Source: Actinoplanes sp. KI2
GTDB lineage: Bacteria; Actinomycetota; Actinomycetes; Mycobacteriales; Micromonosporaceae
Assembly: GCF_025630775.1 (NCBI RefSeq)
Contig: NZ_JAOSZE010000026.1
Span: 1-64,000 of the forward strand
Reading direction: 5' to 3'
DNA length: 64,000 bases
Part shown: piece after piece, positions 41,102 to 48,378 of the stretch
How positions within the stretch are numbered: position 1 is the stretch's first letter
Layout of the letters: every line of letters begins with the position of its first letter
Translations under genes and position numbers: made by a program
Notes under the pieces: generated by a model
The model's input: the letters and a program-made list of their open reading frames with translations, nothing else
Told to the model about the DNA's origin: nothing
Databases searched by the model: none

Positions 41102-42223
41102 ATGTCGCCGCACGACAAGGGAGCAACGGCGCTCGCCGTGCCCGATTGGCTACGGGAGCCCGTGGGACTGGCGCCGGGGGTCACCCTCGTCACCGGCGCC
41201 GGCGGGCACCCGCTGCTGTTCCACCCCGGCACGGGCACCTACGTGCGGCTGAGCCGGACCGGGGCGAGCCTGGTCCCGTTGCTGGACGGCACGCACACCG
41301 GCACGGCGCTGCTGGCCGCCGCCGGCCGGTCCCGCGGTCCGGAGGGGGTACGCGACCGGGCCGCGGCGCTGCTCACGTTCCTCAGTGACCTGAGGGCGGC
41401 GGGCGTGCTGTCGGTGCCGCCCGAGCAGCTGCGCGGCGCCGCCCGTGTGCTGGCCCGGCTCGCCCGGCTCACGCCGCGGGTACGGATCCCGGCCAGGTAC
41501 CTGACCCGGCTGATCGGACCACCCGCGGCGGCGATGGCGCGCTTCCCCCGGCTCGCCGTCATCGCCGCGCTGCTCGTCGCCGCGGCCTCGGCGACCGCGG
41601 TGATCATGGCGTTGACCCTTCCGATCGCCCCGGTGTTCGGCGGCCCGCGGTGGACGCTGATCCTCGGTGCGCTGCTGACCCAGGCCGCCGTGCACGAGCT
41701 GAGCCATGCCACCGCGTGCCAGGCGCTGGGCATTCCGGTGCGCGAGGCCGGCGTGAAGCTGTTCTGCCTGCTCATCCCGTTGACCTACGTGGACCGGACC
41801 GACGCGTACCGGATCCGGTCCCGGGCCGGCCGGGCGGCCGTGGCGCTCGCCGGGCCGCTCGTCGACGTGGCCGCGGCCGGGCTGTCCAGTCTGCTGATCC
41901 TGACCTACCCGGCGCAGCTGAGCGAGTTGCGCTGGCTGCTCGGGCTGCAACTGATCGTCGTCGTCAACAACCTGAACCCGCTGCTGCCCACCGACGGGCA
42001 CCACGCGGTCGAGGCGGCGATCGGCGAGCTGAACATGGGGCACCGGGCGAGCGCGTACCTCGCACACGCCCTGTTCCGGGTCCCGCTGTCGTCGGCCCAT
42101 CGCGCGATCTCCCCGGCCCGCCGCCGCACCTACCTGGCGTACGGAGTCGTCAGCACCGCCTTCCTCGCGATGACGCTGACGATGATCGCGATCAACCTCT
42201 CCCGGCTGATCTACGTGAGGTAG
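41102..42223 (+). CDS. PqqD-like/M50 membrane metalloprotease of the TOMM cluster
   Basis: A 373-residue protein. Residues ~15-115 resemble a PqqD-type recognition element ('HPLLFHPGTGTYVRLSRTG', 'LLDGTHTGTALLAA'). The rest is a site-2 protease-type membrane domain with the zinc motif HExxH in 'AAVHELSHATACQ' and the distal ligand motif 'NNLNPLLPTDGHHAVE'; six or so helices surround them. Such M50 proteins occur in RiPP clusters as leader-cleaving or export factors. No separate ABC transporter was seen in this cluster, so this protein is the best candidate for maturation and release. It is the last gene and overlaps the convergent zinc-ribbon gene by 13 bases. Confidence 0.85.
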   Translation: MSPHDKGATALAVPDWLREPVGLAPGVTLVTGAGGHPLLFHPGTGTYVRLSRTGASLVPLLDGTHTGTALLAAAGRSRGPEGVRDRAAALLTFLSDLRAAGVLSVPPEQLRGAARVLARLARLTPRVRIPARYLTRLIGPPAAAMARFPRLAVIAALLVAAASATAVIMALTLPIAPVFGGPRWTLILGALLTQAAVHELSHATACQALGIPVREAGVKLFCLLIPLTYVDRTDAYRIRSRAGRAAVALAGPLVDVAAAGLSSLLILTYPAQLSELRWLLGLQLIVVVNNLNPLLPTDGHHAVEAAIGELNMGHRASAYLAHALFRVPLSSAHRAISPARRRTYLAYGVVSTAFLAMTLTMIAINLSRLIYVR

Positions 42224-42720
42224 AGCCAGAGCAGGGTGCCGAGCAGCACCACCAGCGCGACCGCGGCCAGCACGATCAGGGCGATCAGCCAGCCCCAGCC
42301 GCCGCGGCGGGCCGGCTGCTGCTGGTACTGGGCCGGGCCGAGCCGGCGGGCCTGGGGGCGGGCCGGTTTCAGCTCGAAGCCGCAGCGCTCGCAGCGGATG
42401 CGGGCCGGCTCGTTGGGGTAACCGCAGTGCCGGCACTGCAGCTGACCCCGCGGCGCGCCGTAGCTGCCCGGGGTGAACTGGCGGGTGTCGGCGCGCGGCG
42501 TCGGCACCGGCTGCGGGATCACGCGCAGGTTGGTGGCGTCGTCGCCGGCGTTCGGGCTGCGCGGGACGGCCTGGGCCTGGGCGTCGTCGTTGCCGCCGCC
42601 CTTGCGCAGGAACATCAGCGGATAGCCGCAGTTGGGGCAGAGCTGGTCGCGGTCGGGATGCACCGGGTTGCCGCAGTCGGGACAGGGCATCTGCCGGACC
42701 TGGCCGTAAATCTCAGGCAT
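42211..42720 (-). CDS. Zinc-ribbon membrane protein at the end of the eCIS operon
   Basis: A 169-residue protein with two zinc ribbons: 'PCPDCGNPV' with 'LCPNCGYPL' (residues ~12-35) and 'QCRHCGYPN' with 'RCERCGFEL' (~95-117). A disordered Pro/Gln-rich stretch and one C-terminal transmembrane helix (~145-167) follow. It is the last gene of the minus-strand contractile injection operon and overlaps the tail-protein gene by 8 bases, so it is co-transcribed. Its C-terminal anchor would hold the ribbons in the cytosol. Role unknown; a link to particle docking is speculation. Confidence 0.75.
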   Translation of the reverse strand: MPEIYGQVRQMPCPDCGNPVHPDRDQLCPNCGYPLMFLRKGGGNDDAQAQAVPRSPNAGDDATNLRVIPQPVPTPRADTRQFTPGSYGAPRGQLQCRHCGYPNEPARIRCERCGFELKPARPQARRLGPAQYQQQPARRGGWGWLIALIVLAAVALVVLLGTLLWLYLT

Positions 42721-43273
42721 CTTCGCCCCCGGAGGAAGAGGGTGGCCGGGCGCGACCGCGGGCGGGCTGCGCCTGGAAGCGGACGTCCAGCTGCACCTTG
42801 GCGCCCAGCGGCAGCTCGCTCTGCAGGAAGGCGAGGACCTGCTTCTCGGTGAGGTGCCCGGTGTGGTCCATCTGCACGACCACCACCGAGTCGGGCGGCG
42901 GCACCTGGTCCTTGCTGCCGTACACCCCGCCCGCGTCGATCACCGTCACCCGGGCGCCGGTCGCGGCCTGCAGCAGCGCCTCGACGCCGTACCGGGTGCC
43001 GCGCCAGCCGAGCAGCTTGCCGACCTCGCGGACCAGGGTGCGGCGGTACTCGGCCGGGTCGGTGGGCTCCAGCATCACGCCGAGCCAGGAACCCAGGTAG
43101 GCGAGCATCTCCGGGCTGGCCAGCCCGGTGTCCACCTGGTACTCGATCGCGTCGATCCGTTCCCGTACGGTGTCGTGCACCTGCTCGAAGGCGGACACGA
43201 AGTCGTGCAGCACCGGGTCCTCGCCCATCACCCGGGGCAACTGCTCGACAAGCCAGCCGGCGCGCCCGGTCAC
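42713..43273 (-). CDS. eCIS tail protein I-like (gpI family)
   Basis: A 186-residue protein with the signatures of the phage-P2 gpI/TIGR02242-type tail protein found in contractile injection loci: 'YLGSWLGVMLEPTDPAEYRR', 'LVREVGKLLGWRGTRYGVE' and 'LLQAATGARVTVID'. It forms part of the baseplate wedge. It overlaps the gpJ-like gene by 4 bases (ATGA) and the zinc-ribbon gene by 8. Confidence 0.9.
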   Translation of the reverse strand: MTGRAGWLVEQLPRVMGEDPVLHDFVSAFEQVHDTVRERIDAIEYQVDTGLASPEMLAYLGSWLGVMLEPTDPAEYRRTLVREVGKLLGWRGTRYGVEALLQAATGARVTVIDAGGVYGSKDQVPPPDSVVVVQMDHTGHLTEKQVLAFLQSELPLGAKVQLDVRFQAQPARGRARPPSSSGGEDA

Positions 43274-45228
43274 TGCTGGACCACCACCCGGTGCTCGTAC
43301 GACATGAACAGCGCCTCCGGCAGCAGCCGCAACCGCTGCTCGACCTGGTCGAGAGTGCGTTGCCGGCGCAGGTCGGCGGAGAAGAAGTGCACCGCCTCGA
43401 CGCCCTGCACGCCGAACGAGCCGTGCAGCACGCCGTAGACGTCGCCGAGGCGCAGGTCGGTGTCGAACGGCCAGCCCTGCCCGCTCGGGCCGCCGGTCAG
43501 CGGGTTCAGGTACTCGTACAGGGCACGCTCGGCCCGTTCGCGCACGGTCTCCGTGCGTACGCCCGGCGCGGCCCGCACCTCCGCGACCACCTTGACCCCC
43601 TGGTACCGCGGAGCATCGATGCGCAGGCGCATCGTCAGCAGCCGGCGGGGCTCCAGATACGCCTTGATCTGCTCCTCCAGCTCGTCGGAGATTGCCAGAT
43701 CATCGAGTACGAGGTTCTCCGGCGCCACGTCGACGCGCGGCACCACCAGCAGGCGGGCCGGTTCGGACGGGTTGTTCGGCGGCAGGCAGCGGGCCCGCGC
43801 CACGCTCGGCGCCGCGTCCAGGGTGAGCCGCTCGACGTCCTCGGCGGTCACCGCGCGCCGGCCGCCGCGCAGCAGCATCGGGCCGCGCACCTTGGCGTTC
43901 TCCACCGTCTCGGCGTCGACGCCGCCGGTGCTCGGGTCGAGGTTGGTCACGCCGGCCACGAACGGGATCGAGGTGTGCAGGATGGTGAGCCGCTCGGCCG
44001 GCACGTTGCCGCGCCGGCCGCCGCCGAACCGGTAGCCGGTCACGTAGATCTGCGCGTCGATCTGCGGGATCGCACCGTGCTGGCGCACCCGGCCCTCCCG
44101 GTCGAGCACCCGCGGCCCGAAGCGGATCTCGCCGGTGGCGCCCGACCAGGTGAAGACCCGGTCGTCGTCCTCGGCGTCGGCGAGGTCGGCGACCTCGGTC
44201 CACTCCTGCTCCTCGGGCTCGCCGGTGCGCTCGTGCCGGGGCAGCACGACCCGGACGGTCTCGTCGAAGCGGCGCGGCAGCACCGGCACCCGGCGCACCT
44301 GGAACACCTGGCCGGGCCGGCCGTTGCTGGCGCCGAGCAGCTCGGCCGGGGCCGGCTCGGCGTGGTGGGCGGAGACCGCGCCGCCCAGCGCGACCGCCGA
44401 CAACTGCTCGAGGACCGGCGGGTTGGTGTACTCGGGCTGCCCCTCGACCGCCTGGATCAGCCGGCAGCGCAGCCAGTACGCCCGGCGGGAGCCGATTGCG
44501 AGGGCCTCGTGCCGCATCGGGAGCAGCAGCGTCACCTCCCCGGTGCTGTTGAAGCCGGCACTGGTGTCGTCGAGGATCCGCACGCCCTTCCAGGTGTGCC
44601 CGTCCCACGCCTCCCAGACCCGGGGCGGCCGGCGCGGGTCGACGCCGGCGCCCTCCGGCCCGGTGGTCACGTCCAGGCGCAGCAGGTTGCCGGCCGCCGA
44701 GTCCTGAAGTCCGAAGTAGACGGCCTCGTCCGGCTGCAGGGTCGGGAACAGCTGCACGGTCGCGGCCTCGCGGCGCAGCTCCTCCCAGTGGTCGGCGAAC
44801 CGGTCGCCGGTGTGCGTCAGGCACGCGACCAGCGTCGGCGGGGTGACCTGCAGCTCGGCGTCGGTCAGGAAGACGATCGGCGCCTCGTCGTCCCGGCGCT
44901 CGGTGCTGACCTGGGTGCCGGCCGGGACGCGGACCACCTCCTCGCGCGGGGCGGTCAGCCGGAACAGCAGGTCGGCGCGGGCCGGCACGGCCGAGAACAG
45001 CTCGACGCCGACCAGCTCGAGGAACTTCACGTAGAGCCGGTCGGGCACCTGGTTGAGCCGGTACAGCGTCATCTCGGTCATCCAGGCGAACAGCTCGATC
45101 AGCGCCACGCCGGGGTCGGAGACGTTGTGGTCGGTCCACTCCGGGCAGAGCCGGTTGATGCGCCGTTTCGCCTCGTCGACGATGTCCTGGAACCGGCGAT
45201 CGTCGAGATCGGGTGCGGGGAGGCTCAT
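43270..45228 (-). CDS. eCIS baseplate assembly protein J-like
   Basis: A 652-residue baseplate wedge protein (gpJ/TIGR02243-type, Pvc11/12-like). The N-terminal phrase 'CPEWTDHNVSDPGVALIELF' with 'WMTEMTLYRLNQVPDRLYVK' and the C-terminal 'ARCLPPN' and 'RRLLTMRLRIDAPRYQGVKV' are typical. Start chosen at the ATG at 45228, where it overlaps the gp25 stop by 4 bases. Wedges link the hub to the sheath and trigger contraction. Confidence 0.92.
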   Translation of the reverse strand: MSLPAPDLDDRRFQDIVDEAKRRINRLCPEWTDHNVSDPGVALIELFAWMTEMTLYRLNQVPDRLYVKFLELVGVELFSAVPARADLLFRLTAPREEVVRVPAGTQVSTERRDDEAPIVFLTDAELQVTPPTLVACLTHTGDRFADHWEELRREAATVQLFPTLQPDEAVYFGLQDSAAGNLLRLDVTTGPEGAGVDPRRPPRVWEAWDGHTWKGVRILDDTSAGFNSTGEVTLLLPMRHEALAIGSRRAYWLRCRLIQAVEGQPEYTNPPVLEQLSAVALGGAVSAHHAEPAPAELLGASNGRPGQVFQVRRVPVLPRRFDETVRVVLPRHERTGEPEEQEWTEVADLADAEDDDRVFTWSGATGEIRFGPRVLDREGRVRQHGAIPQIDAQIYVTGYRFGGGRRGNVPAERLTILHTSIPFVAGVTNLDPSTGGVDAETVENAKVRGPMLLRGGRRAVTAEDVERLTLDAAPSVARARCLPPNNPSEPARLLVVPRVDVAPENLVLDDLAISDELEEQIKAYLEPRRLLTMRLRIDAPRYQGVKVVAEVRAAPGVRTETVRERAERALYEYLNPLTGGPSGQGWPFDTDLRLGDVYGVLHGSFGVQGVEAVHFFSADLRRQRTLDQVEQRLRLLPEALFMSYEHRVVVQQ

Positions 45229-45632
45229 GGCGCCGGCTCCTCGGTCGGGATCGTATAGAACGGAAACACCAGATTGCGTACGTCGTTCGTCGACTTCACC
45301 CGGTAGCCGACGGTGATGTGCACGGTCCCGGTGGCCTGCTCCCCGACCGCATCCACCGATTCCAGCTCGATCCGCGGCTCCCACCGCTCGAGCGCCTCCC
45401 GCACGGCCTGCTCGATCAGCCCGAGCGTGCTCGCGGTCAGCGGAGCGAACAGCTGCTCCCACATCGAGCAGCCGAACTCGGGCCGCATGACCCGCTCCCC
45501 CGGCACGGTCGACAGGATCATCCGGATCGCCGCGTCCACCTCGTCGGTGCCGGTGACCAGGCGGACGCTGCCGTTGCGGTTGATCCCCGCGGGGAACGCC
45601 CAGCCGTTGCCGATGAAGTCGTCGCCGGCCAT
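45225..45632 (-). CDS. gp25/GpW-family baseplate protein
   Basis: A 135-residue T4 gp25-like protein, the first baseplate wedge part that nucleates sheath assembly. Conserved wording includes 'GWAFPAGINRNGSVRLV', 'TVPGERVMRPEFGC' and 'VREALERWEPRIEL'. The E-P-R core typical of gp25 family members is present. It sits between PAAR and gpJ-like genes, as in most injection loci. Confidence 0.94.
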   Translation of the reverse strand: MAGDDFIGNGWAFPAGINRNGSVRLVTGTDEVDAAIRMILSTVPGERVMRPEFGCSMWEQLFAPLTASTLGLIEQAVREALERWEPRIELESVDAVGEQATGTVHITVGYRVKSTNDVRNLVFPFYTIPTEEPAP

Positions 45633-45635
45633 CGC

Positions 45636-46025
45636 TCAGGCCACCATCACGTCGGGCGAGCCACCGCTGATCACGCTGGTCGGCGCGTCGACCGGGTCGT
45701 TGCAGGTGGCGACCTGGTCGCCGAGCCGGGCCAGGGGCTTGCCGTTGACCAGCACGCTCGGCGACCCGACCAGGACGGTGCCCTGGTTGGTGGGCGGCTT
45801 CTGGAACGGGAACGGCGGGATGTGCGGGGTCTGCTGCGCCTTGCTGCCCTGGGTCGCCGCGGGGCGGCCGTTGATCAGCACGTTCGCGGAGAGCGAGAGG
45901 GCGAGCTGCCCGGCGTACGGCAGCGGGGTGGGTGTCGGCACCGGGCCACCCGGCGACGGGACCATGAGGATGTGGATGTCGGTCCCGGTGACCGGGTCGT
46001 TCTGGCGTGCGGCGGGTTGCGGCAT
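45636..46025 (-). CDS. PAAR-like spike tip protein
   Basis: A 129-residue protein, start at the ATG at 46025. PAAR-like repeats are seen in 'MPQPAARQNDPVTGTDIHIL', 'SANVLINGRPAATQG' and 'SPSVLVNGKPLARLGDQVAT', with His and Cys that could bind the tip metal. PAAR proteins sharpen the spike and can carry effectors. Pro-rich segments ('VPTPTPLPY', 'PFPFQKPP') separate the motifs. It is directly downstream of the VgrG-like gene. Confidence 0.88.
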   Translation of the reverse strand: MPQPAARQNDPVTGTDIHILMVPSPGGPVPTPTPLPYAGQLALSLSANVLINGRPAATQGSKAQQTPHIPPFPFQKPPTNQGTVLVGSPSVLVNGKPLARLGDQVATCNDPVDAPTSVISGGSPDVMVA

Positions 46026-46036
46026 GGCCCCTCCTC

Positions 46037-47683
46037 TCAATTCAGCTTGATCGGCTTGCCGGACGTGGTGAGCGGCCCGGACGCGGTGATCTCGACCTGG
46101 CTGCCGGACAGCGCCAGCTTCGAGGTCGCCTTGATCTCGATGTTCGTCGCGGTGATGACGAGCTTCTGGTCGCCGGTGACCGACGACTCGGATTTCTCCA
46201 GCTTGATCGCGCAGGGCGACCCGCCGAGCATCAGCTCGATCTGCGGCTTGTCGTCGTCGAAGATCAGCCGGGAGTCCTTGCGGGACACCAGCATCCGCTG
46301 CTTGACCACGCCGCCGCCGACCGCGCCCGGGTCGGGCGGGGCGTCCTTCCGGTTCCACAGGCCGCCGAGGATCACCGGGCGGGCGGTGTCGTCGAGCTCG
46401 AAGCCGACCAGCACCTCGTCGTCGACCTCGGGGATCCATTGCAGGCCGCGCTGCTTGCCGCCGCCCGGGGTGGCGACCCGGGACCAGGCGCTCTCGTCGT
46501 TCTGGGTCAGGGTCGGGAACTTCACCCGGACCCGGCCCAGCTTCTCCGGGTCGTCGTTGTTGGTGACGATCCCGACGACCAGGCCGGTCCAGCCGCGCTT
46601 CTCCGGCGCGCCGGTGGTGGTGAGATCGGCGATGCCGGCCGGCTCCTTGCCGCCGCAGACGAACCGGGTCAGGTACGGGTGGGCCGCGCCCCACGAGTGC
46701 TCGACGCCGGTCACCCGGTACGCGCCGGTCAGCCGGGAGCCGATGCCCTCGAGGTGCACCTTGGCCCCGGCGCCGATCAGCGGGTCGCCGGCCGCCTCGC
46801 CGCGCAGCACCACCTCCTCGCCGGAGGCCCGCAGCAGCAGCGAGCCGGCGAGGGCGTCGGCCTCCGCCTGGTCCTTGACCGGGAACTGGCCGGCGTTGCG
46901 CTTGACCCGGCCGAACGCGCGCCGGGCCGCCGCCGACAACTCCTCGGCGGCCGGCGCATCGGTGCCGAGATCGGTGGTGTCCGAGCGACCGGTGATCGCC
47001 TCCTTGCCAAGGTTGTCCCAGCCACGGATCTCCACCTCGTCGCTGCGCTCGGCCGCGCTGAACCGGGTGCTGAAGCGGGACAGGTTCTTGCCGTACACCA
47101 GCTTGGGTGGGGTTGCAGTTGATCTCGGGGTCTTCTTGAAGTGGAACGTCTTCTCGCTGACCCACACGTCGAAGCCGATCCGGGCGGCGCGGCGGCGCAG
47201 GAAGGCGTAGTCGCTCTCGCCGGCCTGCAGCACGTAGTCGTGAGTGGCGCCGGTCGCGTCGACGTCGGCGTCGAGGCCGTACTCGCCGGCGATCCGGGAG
47301 GCGATGTCGGCGTCGGTGACCTTCTGGAAGCTGCGCGACTTCGGCGCCCGGGCGAGCCGGTGGGTGAGGTCGAAACCGGTGAGGATCAGCTCGTGCCGGC
47401 CGGAGGCGCCCGGCTCGACGCTGATCGCGGTCACCTCCCCCGCGGTCACCACGACCGGGTCGCCCTCGGCCCGGAACGCGATCTCGACCCGCGTCCCGAT
47501 CGTCCACTGCCCCTTGTCGAACAGCTCGAAGTGCGGGTCGTCGAAGTGGATCGCGAAGTAGTCGGGCAGCAGCACCGACTCCTCCACCCGGACCAGCGCG
47601 ACCTGCGGGTAGAGCGCGGGTTCGAGCGGCCGCCCGTCCATCGTGATCACCACACCGTCGAGCCGGCGTTTCTCCTCAGCCAC
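46037..47683 (-). CDS. VgrG-like hub/spike protein
   Basis: A 548-residue fusion of a gp27-like hub (residues ~1-330: 'LILTGFDLTHRLARAPKSRS', 'GESDYAFLRRRAARIGFDVW') and a gp5-like OB fold ('GIVTNNDDPEKLGRVRVKFP', 'WIPEVDDEVLVGFE') with a beta-helix spike at the C-terminus ('KLVITATNIEIKATSKLALS'). It is the centre of the baseplate and the base for the PAAR tip. It overlaps the LysM gene by 8 bases. Confidence 0.94.
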   Translation of the reverse strand: MAEEKRRLDGVVITMDGRPLEPALYPQVALVRVEESVLLPDYFAIHFDDPHFELFDKGQWTIGTRVEIAFRAEGDPVVVTAGEVTAISVEPGASGRHELILTGFDLTHRLARAPKSRSFQKVTDADIASRIAGEYGLDADVDATGATHDYVLQAGESDYAFLRRRAARIGFDVWVSEKTFHFKKTPRSTATPPKLVYGKNLSRFSTRFSAAERSDEVEIRGWDNLGKEAITGRSDTTDLGTDAPAAEELSAAARRAFGRVKRNAGQFPVKDQAEADALAGSLLLRASGEEVVLRGEAAGDPLIGAGAKVHLEGIGSRLTGAYRVTGVEHSWGAAHPYLTRFVCGGKEPAGIADLTTTGAPEKRGWTGLVVGIVTNNDDPEKLGRVRVKFPTLTQNDESAWSRVATPGGGKQRGLQWIPEVDDEVLVGFELDDTARPVILGGLWNRKDAPPDPGAVGGGVVKQRMLVSRKDSRLIFDDDKPQIELMLGGSPCAIKLEKSESSVTGDQKLVITATNIEIKATSKLALSGSQVEITASGPLTTSGKPIKLN

Positions 47684-48356
47684 GGCGGCGCACCGGCAGC
47701 TCGGGGATGATCAGCAGCGCGCCGGGCTCCAGCGCGAGCGGGTCGATGACGTTGTTCGCCTCGGCGATCAGCCGCCACCGGGTCGCGTCGGCGTAGTGCT
47801 TGGCGGCCAGCCGGTCGAGGGTCTCGCCGTGGCTGAGCCGGTGCACGGTCTGCAGCGACGGCGTGTGCGAGGTCGGGTTCTGCAGCGGCTTGACCGCCTG
47901 GTCCTCGTACTGTTTCAGGGCGAGGTCGGCCTTGGCGCGCAGCGGGGTCCCGTTCGCGGCGAAGTAGGTGAACTTGATCGACAGCCGCTCGACGACGGCC
48001 TTGAACGACTGGAGCGGCCCCCAGTTGAAGGTCACCCACGGCGGCCGCGCCTTGTTCCGGCTCTTGTCCGTCGACGGGAGCTTCGGGTCGACGGTGACCA
48101 GCAGCATCAGCTTGTCGGTGTAGTCGGTGACGCTCTTGCCGGTGTCGGTGGTGTCCAGCGTGATGCTCAGCGCGAGGGTCCCCGGCTGCCCCGCGGAGAA
48201 CTTCAGCAGCGGCGCGTTGTTGCCCTTGCTCTCGGCCGCGTTCCAGGAGGCGGCCTTCGTGATGGTCAGCTCCGCCGGGTTGAACAGCAGCGGAATGACC
48301 TCCTTGTTCTCGGTCCGCAGCTCGGCCTTGACCGGCGCGGTCGGCACTCCCGCCAT
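47676..48356 (-). CDS. LysM-domain baseplate protein
   Basis: A 226-residue eCIS protein. The N-terminal part ('LFNPAELTITKAASWN' and 'LSITLDTTDTGKSVTDYTDK') is the tail-protein fold common to Pvc7/gp53-like parts. The C-terminal LysM (~170-220) has 'VHRLSHGETLDRLAAKHY' and 'NVIDPLALEPGALLIIPELP'. In phage-like particles this protein clamps baseplate wedges or binds the hub. Start at 48356 (MAGVPTAPVK). Confidence 0.9.
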   Translation of the reverse strand: MAGVPTAPVKAELRTENKEVIPLLFNPAELTITKAASWNAAESKGNNAPLLKFSAGQPGTLALSITLDTTDTGKSVTDYTDKLMLLVTVDPKLPSTDKSRNKARPPWVTFNWGPLQSFKAVVERLSIKFTYFAANGTPLRAKADLALKQYEDQAVKPLQNPTSHTPSLQTVHRLSHGETLDRLAAKHYADATRWRLIAEANNVIDPLALEPGALLIIPELPVRRRG

Positions 48357-48378
48357 CAGAACGCACCCACCCTCGACA

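Noticed and set aside
40485..41126. Minus-strand frame opposite the precursor (poly-Ala/Val)
   Set aside because: It is the reverse reading of the AGC-GGC-TGC units; the plus strand has a ribosome site, leader and matching enzymes.
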